A program made the translations under genes and the position numbers. Below are positions 47,266 through 58,016 of a stretch of DNA of 64,000 nt, one piece after another. The notes below the pieces were generated by a model. That model was not told the DNA's origin. It ran no database searches and saw nothing but the letters and a program-made list of their open reading frames with translations. Every line of letters begins with the position of its first letter. Positions within the stretch are counted from its first letter, which is position 1. Origin of the DNA: Neodontobutis hainanensis (taxonomy: Eukaryota; Chordata; Actinopteri; Gobiiformes; Odontobutidae); NCBI GenBank assembly GCA_024349245.1, contig JALDNG010000038.1:1364001-1428000 (forward strand), written 5' to 3'.

Positions 47266-48145
47266 AGTCCACTTCCTGACTTCAGACAGAGCAGACGTGT
47301 TTCACCCTGCTCCCGCTGCTACTGCTGCTATTCCTCGTCTTGTCTCATGTCTTGTGCCGTCACTTTTTCTCTCTTTTCCTGGACTCTACTGCCTGCGGGA
47401 CTCCTGAGATTGATAAACTGTGCTTCTGCGGCATGAGTGACAGAAAAGGATTACATCAAAGAATTGCACAGTCTGAGAGCTGATGCGACACCTTCAGCGC
47501 GGACTGTGGTACAGAAGGGACAACATCGGGAGTCAGACCTGTGAGGTACTATGCTGCTTAACGGATATGAAGGGGTTTTCATCTAGAGAAGACTGGTAAC
47601 ATCGAGAAAACGGACCGTTTTACTGCGTTGTAGTGTTCACAGTTTCTGACATGGAATAACATCAAGGTCACTTCATAAAATGGACGCACGCCTTGTCTTT
47701 CTCAGAAGTCCAGCCGGAAGCTGGGGCTTATCTTATCCTCTCAAAGACTTCCCGTCCCAGCCAAGGCCGCTGTTTCTAACAGTAGCCTCGGAATGCTACC
47801 CTAACATCAAGCCCAATCCAAGCGTCTGACCCTGCACTATTTCTACCCCCGTCCCTCCCCTTCCTCATGTAAGCCATATTAAAAGCCCACCACGTGACTG
47901 CGTGTAATGTTATCCCTATCCTATATCTGCAAATGTAGATATGCATGTTTTTGTTGTTCGATGTCTGATGTCTGCTTTGTTTGTAATATGCCTTATTTAA
48001 TTTTCCGGATAATCATTTGCGCTGCACTGTGGCTGCATTGGTGAAGGTCTTCCTCTTTGTGTGTCTATCTATGTATAAATGTTATATGTTGACCGTCAAC
48101 ACCGTACAAAATTTCGTTGCATTTAAAAGTGTAATGACAATAAAG

Positions 48146-48180
<35 letters not shown>

Positions 48181-48182
48181 AT
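47266..48182 (+). mobile_element. Retroposon with LINE-type 3' end and GATT tail, inserted in a SINE
   Basis: The 3' end reads ACAAAATTTCGTTGCATTTA, ATGACAATAAAG, then (TTGA)n at 48148-48180, the style of L2/CR1-like and related fish elements. The upstream 800 bp is GC-richer and non-coding, with many pyrimidine runs. No reverse transcriptase wording is seen, so it is truncated or non-autonomous. SINE halves with the shared word GACTTA flank it. Confidence 0.6.
48148..48182 (+). repeat. (TTGA)n tail microsatellite
   Basis: Eight or so uninterrupted units directly follow AATAAAGTT. It is a typical non-LTR retrotransposon tail. Confidence 0.9.
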
Positions 48183-48221
48183 CTACAACGACTTACATAA
48201 AGCTTTCATTCACCTGTGTTA
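48183..48221 (-). mobile_element. SINE fragment, right of the inserted element
   Basis: CGACTTACATAAAGCTTTCA and TTCACCTGTGTTAC match the part of the SINE at 12096-12127 that would follow the left fragment at 47220-47265. Confidence 0.6.
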
Positions 48222-48434
48222 CATTTTACATTTTTAGTCATTTCAGCAGACGCTTTTATTCAAAGCGACTTACATTAAGCCTCTAATTACCAGTGTTACA
48301 GTTGGAACACCACTGGAGGCAAGGTGGGTTAAGTGTCTTGCCCAAGGACACAACGACACTATGAACTGTGGGGAGAGTGGGAATCAAACCGCCGACCTTC
48401 CTTCCGCCCGTTCTACCACTGAGCCACTGCACCC
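48222..48434 (-). mobile_element. tRNA-derived SINE, minus strand
   Basis: It is collinear with 12052-12267: the tail complement GACGCTTTTATTCAAAGCGA, CAGTTGGAACACCACTGGAG, GTCTTGCCCAAGGACACAAC, a B box GGTTTGATTCC (complement of 48380-48390) and an A box region CCACTGAGCCACTGC at the right end. The part between the B and A boxes is a little shorter than in the other copy. Confidence 0.85.
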
Positions 48435-48770
48435 TTACATTAATATATTTGGAAAACCTTGGTGGCTTGCCCTGGAGAGCACCTCCCACTGTCCAAAAGA
48501 TGCCCACAAAATTGTTAGTAAATAACTAAATATGTCTTCTTACCTTGCTGCAGCTGAATTCCCTGGAGATTTGGATGTTCACAAACTCACGGAAATCCGA
48601 TCTTATAGCGATCATACGCTCATCATACTGCAGGAGGTTGCTATGTGTTTATTGAATTACCAAAAAGCAACATGTCGCTCTCACGTGAATATAACCCGAG
48701 ACTTGCGTCGGGTCAGTTGCAGCTCAACTTGCAAGTGCTGTTTTCGTCTTAGATGCACCAGAGAGGGATA
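48435..48770. other. Intergenic, no gene established
   Basis: A 79-codon open frame at 48532-48771 spans most of this stretch on the + strand. It shows no domain I recognise and sits between repeats, so I do not call it a gene. Confidence 0.5.
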
Positions 48771-49110
48771 GTGTCATGGCCGCTCATCAGGACACCTGAG
48801 CAACCACCCACTGGTGTGCTGCATACCTGTCAGTCATTACAGTCTGGCATGTATATAAACAGCCAACACACAACTCCTGTTGTTCTACTTACTCCAAACA
48901 AACACAGCCAGTGTTAGGTGAGTTTGCTAACTGGGGCCTGCTCACGCGATCCAAGAAACTGATTGTGCTACCTGATCCTGATACCTGTTCCTGTTAAACC
49001 GATCCAGCTCCCTGATTCTACTTCCTGGTTCAGCAAACCCGTTCCCAGGTCCTGAGTGTTCTGTCCTTACCTCCTGTACCAGCTTGTCACCGTGTGTTGC
49101 CAGCCATCCT
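48771..49110 (+). promoter_or_regulatory. Possible repeat-derived promoter with TATA box and 5' splice site
   Basis: TATATAAA lies at 48852-48859. A 5' splice site consensus TTAG/GTGAGT has its junction at 48917/48918. Downstream, CCTGATACCTGTTCCTGTTA-type words repeat loosely. The style resembles an LTR or other mobile promoter of fish, starting near TGTCATGG at 48772. I could not find matching long terminal repeats, so this is a guess at class. Confidence 0.3.
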
Positions 49111-52100
49111 TCATCCTTCCAAAAATATACGTTCTCATATTGATTTAATGGTACCCTCAGCTGGACAGAAAAGTTTGTGTTGTATAGTGTCGCTTTAAAA
49201 CTTCCAGAAAACAAATATGGTCCCACTGTGCAGCTTGTGTTTTGTCTTCATGTTGATTTTTTTGTGAAATTAAGATGAATAAATGGCATGTGCAAAAACA
49301 CACTGCAACTTTTTTTTTTTAAAACCATATAAAGGACTTAAGGTTTTTTTTAGTTTTTTTTTAAATAAGACCAGCTCAAGACCTGACAAACTTTATACAG
49401 TAAACCACAAAATCCAAAAAGCCTCTGAAGGTCACTGCACAAGTCCAAATTCGCCACTTCCCAGCGGTGTCCACGTCCGGCCTCTTTGTGCTTTGTAGCC
49501 ATTGATCGAGCAGGACGTCGGAGGGAAGGGCATCTTTAATTGTATACAAAAAATAAAGCTCCCCGGACTGAGTGTGTGTGTCTCCCTTCAGCCTATTGTC
49601 GGAAGGAAAGGGATTAATTAAGAGCATCTATGAGCCGCAGAGTGGAGTGTGTGTGCTGATTATCTGTGATGGGACGGGAGATCACGGAGGATGGCAAACA
49701 GCTGCACAACAACTTTGTAGCTCTGAGACTTTTTTCTGTGAATCACATTGTGCCTAAATATCATTTTTCTTCAGTACAAACATTTATTTATTTTTTTGCC
49801 TAAAACATTTGGCCTTGGCTAAAATTTATCAAAACTAAATTGTGTATTGTGTAAATTATTGCCTTGAGCCTTTATTTTAATATTTGAAGCTTAAGGAAAG
49901 TAACATGTACATTTTATTGAAAATATTTTCCAGTTACTTTGAATTAACATGTCAATATATATTTTTCACTTGGATAGGGTTATTAAAAATCCCAGGTTTC
50001 TCAGTTGGACATTGTTTGCCTGTGTAAGGATGAACAGTTCAGTCTTACATTTTAGTTTTCTAACTTTATACTTTTTTACAGAAAGTCCTCACTGATCCAT
50101 CCACTCAGAACTACTGTTTTAGAAAATGGGAATAGAGCACAATTGTTTTCATTTAAACTTTCTAGCAGCAGTTTTCTCCATCTACAGCTTGTGTGACAGC
50201 CTGTTGTCATAAAGCCAGCAGAAACCAGACGTTGCCATCGACAACTGCAGGTGTAAACCATGTTTCCTGCATGAGTTATAACAAATGACTGCCTTCCTCC
50301 AGCTATGATTCCCCTGCTGTCTGTCAATCTGCATTTCCCTGTGAAAAGTCCCCCTTCTCTTTGTGACAGGGATGTGTTACCTTGAAACTGATACCCTGCA
50401 GTCAAAGTGACACGCTGTAATTCAAACCTCTGCATAAACTAATGTTGTTTGACAAGCCATATGATAAGATTCACTTTATTTAATTTCCGTACTTTCCTCT
50501 AACGCTTCTCTTTTTCTAATCTCAGACAATTATGCCAGTGGCAATATCACAATATTTCACCTTGGGAGAAAAAGACAAAAATGAAATTTCACAAGATGGA
50601 CGATTCTGGCCCACAAACCACCTCAAAGTCACATACCTTAACGCAAAAAATGAAGATGGCACCCTATCAGTGGCGGATGACTTATTGCTTGGAGGCAGCC
50701 TATAGACAATCTGTCCCGTGGTATAATATGTGTGTAAATGATAATGTTAAAGGTTATTGTCATGCTTCGGCGCTGACTCAAAATACATTGCCTCTCTGGA
50801 AGCAGGCTGATCATTAACTCAAGGTGTCAGGAGAGTGCATTTGCTCGCTGGCATTCTCCAAAGCCTAAAAGGTATGTAATGTGTTCCCTCCTGAGGAAGG
50901 CAGGGAAAAAGATGCTCTAGTTATCTAATGTATATCAGCGGTGGATATCTGAGCCGCTACCAACTTGAATCTCTTTTGCTTCAACCTTGAGAAGTTCGTC
51001 TTAAGCACTTTTTTTTAACTACTTTGTACAATACTCGCTGGCACAACAGGAAAAAAGATGTGTTAGTTCATTGTTTGACAGAGTTAAATTGTGTATGGTA
51101 CATTTGACCTGATGCAGTAAACTGGCAGAGAACAACGATGAAAGTGCAACAGAAGTGTGGTCAGAATGATCCAGGATCATAAAATATAATATTCATATGT
51201 TATTCACAATGAGAGGGGGTCGGATTCTCATGATGTAAAGCTTAAAGTGACACTGTGACTTTTAGCCACTAGATGGCGCAGATCCCTCTACAGGTTCGAG
51301 AGGAAACTATCCAAAACAGGCGATTCTGACAAAATAAAACAGTATTGGGTAATTTTAGTGCATTTTGTACAAATACAACTCTGCTAGGGTCCAGTGTATC
51401 GGCCTTTTTCTGCTCCGTCTGTCTTAGCTGCTGAGCGTGTCTCTCAGGAGAGGTCTGCTTGTCCCTGTGGCATTGAATAATAAATCATTTATCACTCAAA
51501 TCAATAAGAGTTTTCTGTTCAGCTGAGGGTAATGTGTCAGTGAAATAGGTATGATTCTTCCAATCGTGTGTCTAAGAATAATTAAAACAATACGAGAATG
51601 TATAGTTTGGGAATTTATAAAGTTAGAGCTGCTTTAAAGAAAAGTTTAAATTTTGTCCAAAAGCTGGCACCCATGAAGAACTTTTGACAAACATTTAATT
51701 GGCTTGATCTTCCTGTGCAAGAAGCAACAGCATAGAGCAAATATCTGGTCATGACAGATTATTTTAATAACCATTTTTATTGTGAACGGAAAGGGGGTGT
51801 GTTACTAAGATGCTAAATGACACATGCTTAATTTTGGCATTAACACCAGCTTGTTTTTTGCCTACAAAGAGAAGTTTAACAACAACAAGTACAAACTCTG
51901 GGATTTTTAATGGGTCATGGACAGATAATGAACGCAGTTTAAATATAATATGAATAAATGAGATGCAGGCTCTTTTGTAATCCAAGTAATGCTTTGCATT
52001 GTATTTGTTGTGTACATTTTTTATTTTTATTTTTTTTTATTTTGACTCAACCAAAGAGACATTTCCAAGAAGAGACTGGTTCAAAATTCGTGGCATTTCA

Positions 52101-55100
52101 TTGTAAGCTTAAAACACAAATGACTGGCAACACAGATGGTCCAGCGGTGGTTCAAGTGCTCAATATCATTAGATTGTCCAACATTAGGTAATAATAAAAA
52201 AAAAATCCTCTCCCTTTTTATTTTTTTTTTTCCATTTTTTTCTTTGCTAGTGACAAAATAAAAAATTTATAAGCACTATAGCATTAGTAAATACAAAAAA
52301 AGTAGTTATACATTACTATGCCATGTCCTGGGGGTTGCGGTCATTACTACTAAATATTCTCAGATTAGTTGGTCACATAAGGAAAATGATTTAACAGATT
52401 CCTGTAATAACAAAAATGACCATTGACCACATTATTTTTTGCGTAAATTAACTAAACCCTTACTGAGCTCATAATAATGATGGTGTTGTTATTTCAGGAC
52501 TAATCAGATTATTAGATTTTTTTACCAAGCCATCATTCATCATTTTCTCAAACTTAGGGAAAAGATGCAGTGTATAAAGTATGGTATCGTTGGTTCTATT
52601 TTTCCAATTATATTCCTCTAATGAGATAAATCTTTTAAGAAAAAAAATCTATTTTTTTTTTTTTTTACTTATTTACAGAACACAGCAACGCAATCGTAAT
52701 TGATGATGAAGCTCCATTGTATTTTTGTCCACAATCCAGCCACTTATTTTTAACATGGGTTAAGGCAACATTAATAATTGTATGTCAGAGCTAAACAAAT
52801 GGCTAGTCATATCATACAGCTATGCAAACATTGATTTAAGGCTTATTAAGAACACTAATCAACATCTGAACACAGGCCACGGACCCGGAGGTATTTATCA
52901 AAATCAAAAGCAGTGCACAGAAACATGGTGGCCACTAAAAGAGACAAGGTAATTACAAAACACAGCCGCAGCTTTTGAGTGTGACCTTACAGGGGTGATG
53001 AATGGCCGAGGCCTATCCATGACATACAAGCAGAAAGTCATCAATGTTTGGAGGCACTGGTGAGGCACGGGGTAATTAATCATGCAACATGGGCTGGGTC
53101 CTGATTTTAATTAACGGCTAAACACATGTTTGTGTCTGACACCGGGGAGAACACAAAGTAGCGCTTGGCTCATTCCTTCAAGATGTTCCCTCTGACCACT
53201 CTGGTTTTTGACAGTGGATCAGTGATGGATATGCAATTACACAGACTTGTCCAATGGTTCGAGGGAGAAGTATTTGGAGGCTAATGTCGGCAGGTAACAA
53301 TTTGAACACAACACATATGAAAAGGAATAGGATATCAAGCACAAATGTGATCAAGTGCCATTGAGTAAGTTGGATTTATTTTTTTTTCTTTTGTTATTTC
53401 TCTTTGTTATATCAGTAACATGGCGTCTGTGAATGACGACCTGTGAAACATTTCACCTTTTCCATAATTAAGTGGCAGTTCCATTTGTCAAGCACCACCA
53501 TTCAATAAAAAAAAAGTAATTTTAATCAAACTTTGGACAAGTTGACAGATTTTGTTAGTGTTTTGAAAACTGTTTGTCACAAAAAAGCTTTTAGTTTATT
53601 TAGGCAGCTGTTTTGGTTTTAAATGTAATTATGTTTTTTTTTTTTTTATATATATGTCAGGTAGTATTTCTCTACATTACACAAAGCCACAAAGTAGTTC
53701 TTTAAACTTTTCCCTGTTACAACATTTCTATTTTACTTATCCCTCGTCTCTGGAAACATTCAACAATGTAGAACAATCCTGAGTATATTTTGCCTTTACA
53801 TTTGGTAAGTATTATGTAGAATTACTGTTTGCTGGTGTTCATCTCCATTTTTTTCTACCCTTGTATCCCTGAAACCTTAAGCCTGTGTATAAACCCACAG
53901 CAGCAGGTGATTACCTGTAACGGCCGGAGTTGCTAGGAGACCTGTCATCAAACCAACCTTCAGAACATCATGTCATGGCGTGTTCTCATGTAGACGGCCC
54001 ACATCTGTTGTCACGTCCACTGCAGCTCACACAGGCCGGGAACATCTGTCTTATTTACACACACAACATGGACCAACACCGAGGTGCATTTGGAAAGCCA
54101 CAGCAGCAATGTCCACTCTAATGGCCTGTAAACAATACAAATATAGAGCACTTGACATTCACTTTCTGGCCTTTACTACACAGCATTTCACAATATTATA
54201 ATTACTATACCTTGCACACACCCCACATTTCTTGCTGGTTTAAACATACCAACAAAACTTTTCCTAACAGTTAATAAAATGTGTCAGGGTTCTAAAGCCA
54301 CATAGAAAACCTGGAAGCTTTACAGAGAAAATCACCTGAAAACGGATTGAACTGTCCAAAAGTCCTGGAAATAATAATGTGTAAAAAATATAAAATGCAT
54401 TATTTTCATTAACAATAAAATACTTTAAATGCTCACACAAGCAATACCCCTTTTATTGCACATCTATTGCCTTTGTTGGCGCTATGGTCTGAATCCATTT
54501 TGACACGGTCATGACGTCAGTAGCTTTAGATCGACTTTAGTGCAACATAAATGCAGATAATATGAATAAGTGCTTATCAACCTGAGTAAATTTGGCTTTT
54601 GTCTGGTTCAAGAACTAACAAAGATGACAAAAGATGTATTTCTTTACCTTTATTTTTGTATAGAATCAACCAGGAATAATGTTTTTGAGCAGCTTGAGAA
54701 CAGCCAGAGGGATGTGTGTTTGTTTATTGACATATCATACATATTGCCTTTTTAAGGTATTCACCTGCTGTATTTTTGCATTTGAAAAAAAATTATGATA
54801 CAAACAATCAGGAAAACCCTGAAACGTCCAGGAAAATGATTTTATGAAAATATATTACTTGTATATTTAATATAGTTGTTGTCTTTTGTCTTATTACAAA
54901 AAAAATATATACAAAAATAAATAACCAAAAACTCATGACCTCAGACGCTGATGTTGCTACATTATACAAAATGTATTTTATTTAAAACTGGCCCAATTTT
55001 TTGTTGATCCAGAGTGTACCTCCACAACATCCAAAGTGCTCCATGGCATTAGTTCTACTAGTCTGTGCTGTATTGGAAGAATAATAATCCACCCATCCAT

Positions 55101-57679
55101 TCATCTGCTGAATTGATGTCTGGAGGTGGATAAAACACGGCAGGTGAAGGTCAGAGCAAATGATACCCATCGTTTTGTTTAAAACATTCATTGCAAATGT
55201 ATTTTGCATGCATGGATTGTAGTTCAACGGAACAATACAGTATATGATGCATTCAAATGAAACTCGCATCTGCCTGTATTAATAAAGAGCTATATTGCTT
55301 TTATGTTTCAGTGTTGGGTAATGAAGTGGAACAATAACCAAAATGTATTTTTGTGTGGGTCCTATAGATGCAGTCACTAGTTTAAAAAGCTTTCTTAGGT
55401 TGGTAAATGGCTCCCTTCATTACTGTATAGTCAAGACATGCACTTGTTTATTAGATTTTTAATCATAATGACATTTCAAGGAAGAAGGGGGAAAAAAGAT
55501 CAATTACTATTGTTTGTAATATATATTTTATGCATATTACTGGTGATAGATACATTGCCTATAAAAATAAGGTATAACAAACAAATTCTGAAAAACTCAC
55601 AGAGACAGTTTATGGATTTTGTGTATGTTACTTTTATTAAAACAATTCAAAAGTTGATGAGTATTCAGGTGCTCTCTCCTCTCCTACGCTACTGTCCTAA
55701 TACTTAGATGTCCAAAGTACTTTTAAAGCACAAGAACCAATCAGATGGTAAATAGATCAGTGTCATGCAACTTAATTGTTTGGGCTCAAGATCAAGTTTT
55801 TGCCCTGAATAAAAAAATCGCAGCCAAAAAAGTAATATATTTGTAAAAAGTGATTGGTGGTAGGGCGCTATTAATCAAAAAACAAATTATTTATTCCCAT
55901 GGCATGTTTCAAAACACTTACATGATTATTTCTGTAATTCTATTCACCAGAAAACACCAGCATGTCTTTGTGTTTTGGCTGGTACAGTCTCATTTATCTT
56001 GCTGCAAAACCACTTGTGTAAAAAAAGATAAGGTGTCCGTTTCATTCATTAATTCATCATTGTGCAGCTGCAGTCGACTGTGCACTTTTCAAAGAGGACT
56101 GCATTACAGTGGGTCAACTCATCACATCTATCTAATCATTCATGTCATCTTATTCCGGCACGCGCTGCGAGTATTCCTGGAAGCAAGCGGGATGTCTCCC
56201 AGCCGCGTTGTAGGTTAAGTTACCAAGCCAAGGGTATAATTGTATCAAGAGTGAAGGTGTTCCACAAAGCTACAATGACACCTGCCTCTAACCACGGCAG
56301 CTGGAGGAGCAGAAGGCCCTGCTATGAAGAGAAACTAGATGCTCCTCGGTTGGATGACCCCATAGCTTGAGCCAAATTATTTACAATCAAAGCGCCATGT
56401 TATATCTGCTTAATATTCAGGGTAGGAGAGATCTGCTGCAGCGACGTTGAATGTCAATGTGGAAAGATGCGGCGTTCTAAGTGGAAAGCGCTGGCAGCAG
56501 GACGGAAATGTAAAAGAATAATCGAAGGCAGCAGATGTAGGGCTTTCACAGGGCAAAGAAGAGCCAAGAGTAAATGTCTTGACTTTTGTTGTCAAGACCC
56601 ACCACATGGTATTTTATCAAACCCTCAGGTAATTAAGACACACACACAACCTTACCCATTAACTTCAACATATTAATTGTTCTTAATATATGTGCCAAGT
56701 CCTGCTAAATATACTCACTCAATTATCACTCACTTCCAAATGAAACTTGTTACATTTACAATTGTCTGGCTGTCCATAGACATTCATTTTGCAAAGTTAA
56801 AGGATCTGGAAGTTCTGTCAGATCAATGTTATCCTTTTTCTAAAGTCTGCATCTGTTGTTGTCTCCTGGAAATGTTCAACATGAAACAACAGGTTTACAT
56901 GTTTTATATATATGCAAAGCTAAATATTCTAGACTTGTAGAGGTTGTGAACACATTTGTAATCCACTTTTGAAAGTTTGAACTAACATTGATTTAAACTC
57001 TCTACACTTTTTGGTCTGATTTAGATGTCTATGCTTTATGGTGCAAAGCTAGGGTTTTTTCAAGGGAACTTGCATGTTCGGTGCACATTGATGTTTATAT
57101 GACAGTATTCTTTTTCATTTCCATTCTGCTTTTACTCCAAACACTACACATGTTAAGTGTAGGACATAGGGCTGCACAAACATAACACGAATAAATACAA
57201 AGAAATGGAGCCAAAAGAGAATGACATGCTCTCACCAACTCAAGAGCACATGAGAGTCTGAGAAAATAACAGAGCACTGACTCCAAGAGTTTTAAGCTGC
57301 TGCTTCATGTTCACACAACCTAAAATCGTAGACAGATAAGAGGAGGCTCAAAGTGTTACAAACCGCGCCTATTATTGGCTCTCTAGCTTGTCAATTACTG
57401 TTACTACGTGCATCACATAGAGTTGCTGGGCATGTACTGTATTTCAAATACTTAGACCAGCATGTGTGAATTACATTGAGTTTTTGACAGACATGTAATC
57501 TAGTTAAAAGGGCATTTCTACTACTCCCAGTCCAAAGCAAGTGTCTAAATAAATTAACTTGTTAAATATAGACTATTTTGCCCTCAAAAGCCAAAGTGAA
57601 GCAACCGTAAGTGTGCTTAAAAAAAGATATATATGCTCAATCTTCTCCTTTTACATACTGGTATCACCATTTCTTGGTG
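49111..57679. other. Intergenic, candidate non-coding islands only
   Basis: AT-rich with complex islands at about 49430-49720, 50080-50430, 50530-50960, 52860-53290 and 56040-56610. These stand out by richer composition and lack of simple repeats. A CTCF-like core lies at 51266-51279. No exon with clear splice sites and coding signal was recognised. Confidence 0.55.
51266..51279 (+). promoter_or_regulatory. CTCF-like core
   Basis: CCACTAGATGGCGC fits CCASYAGRKGGCRS at all positions. It lies just after AAAGTGACACTGTGACTTTT, which may itself be part of an old repeat. Confidence 0.45.
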
Positions 57680-57947
57680 ATCGCAAAGGCCAACTATTAG
57701 ACTGCATGTGCGCAGAAGGTTGGTGGTTCGATTCCTGCTTTGTCCACAGTTCATGCTGTCGTAGTGTCCTTGGGCAAGACACTTGACCCTCCTTGCTTCC
57801 AGAATGTATTTGGTGATGGTCGGAGAGTCTGTAGGCGCAGAATGCCTGCAGATGTAGTTTACCACCACCAGTGTGTGACTGTGGAGTGAATGAATAATTG
57901 CTATGTAAAGCGTCTTTGCGTCCTCGTGCTATATAAAATTGATTTTA
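57680..57947 (+). mobile_element. tRNA-derived SINE, + strand
   Basis: A perfect Pol III B box GGTTCGATTCC at 57725-57735 is followed by GTGTCCTTGGGCAAGACACT, GGTGATGGTCGGAGAGTCTG and GTGTGTGACTGTGGAGTGAA. The same order occurs in 1182-1462. The A box part is degraded. It ends in an AAT microsatellite. Confidence 0.82.
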
Positions 57948-57967
57948 ATGATAATAATAATAATAAC

Positions 57968-58014
<47 letters not shown>
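57948..58014 (+). repeat. (AAT)n microsatellite at the SINE end
   Basis: More than 20 ATA units, with one C interruption near 57967. The poly-asparagine and poly-isoleucine open frames are artefacts of it. Confidence 0.95.

Positions 58015-58016
<2 letters not shown>

Noticed and set aside
48283..48507. 74-codon minus-strand frame
   Set aside because: It is a translation of the tRNA-derived SINE at 48222-48434.
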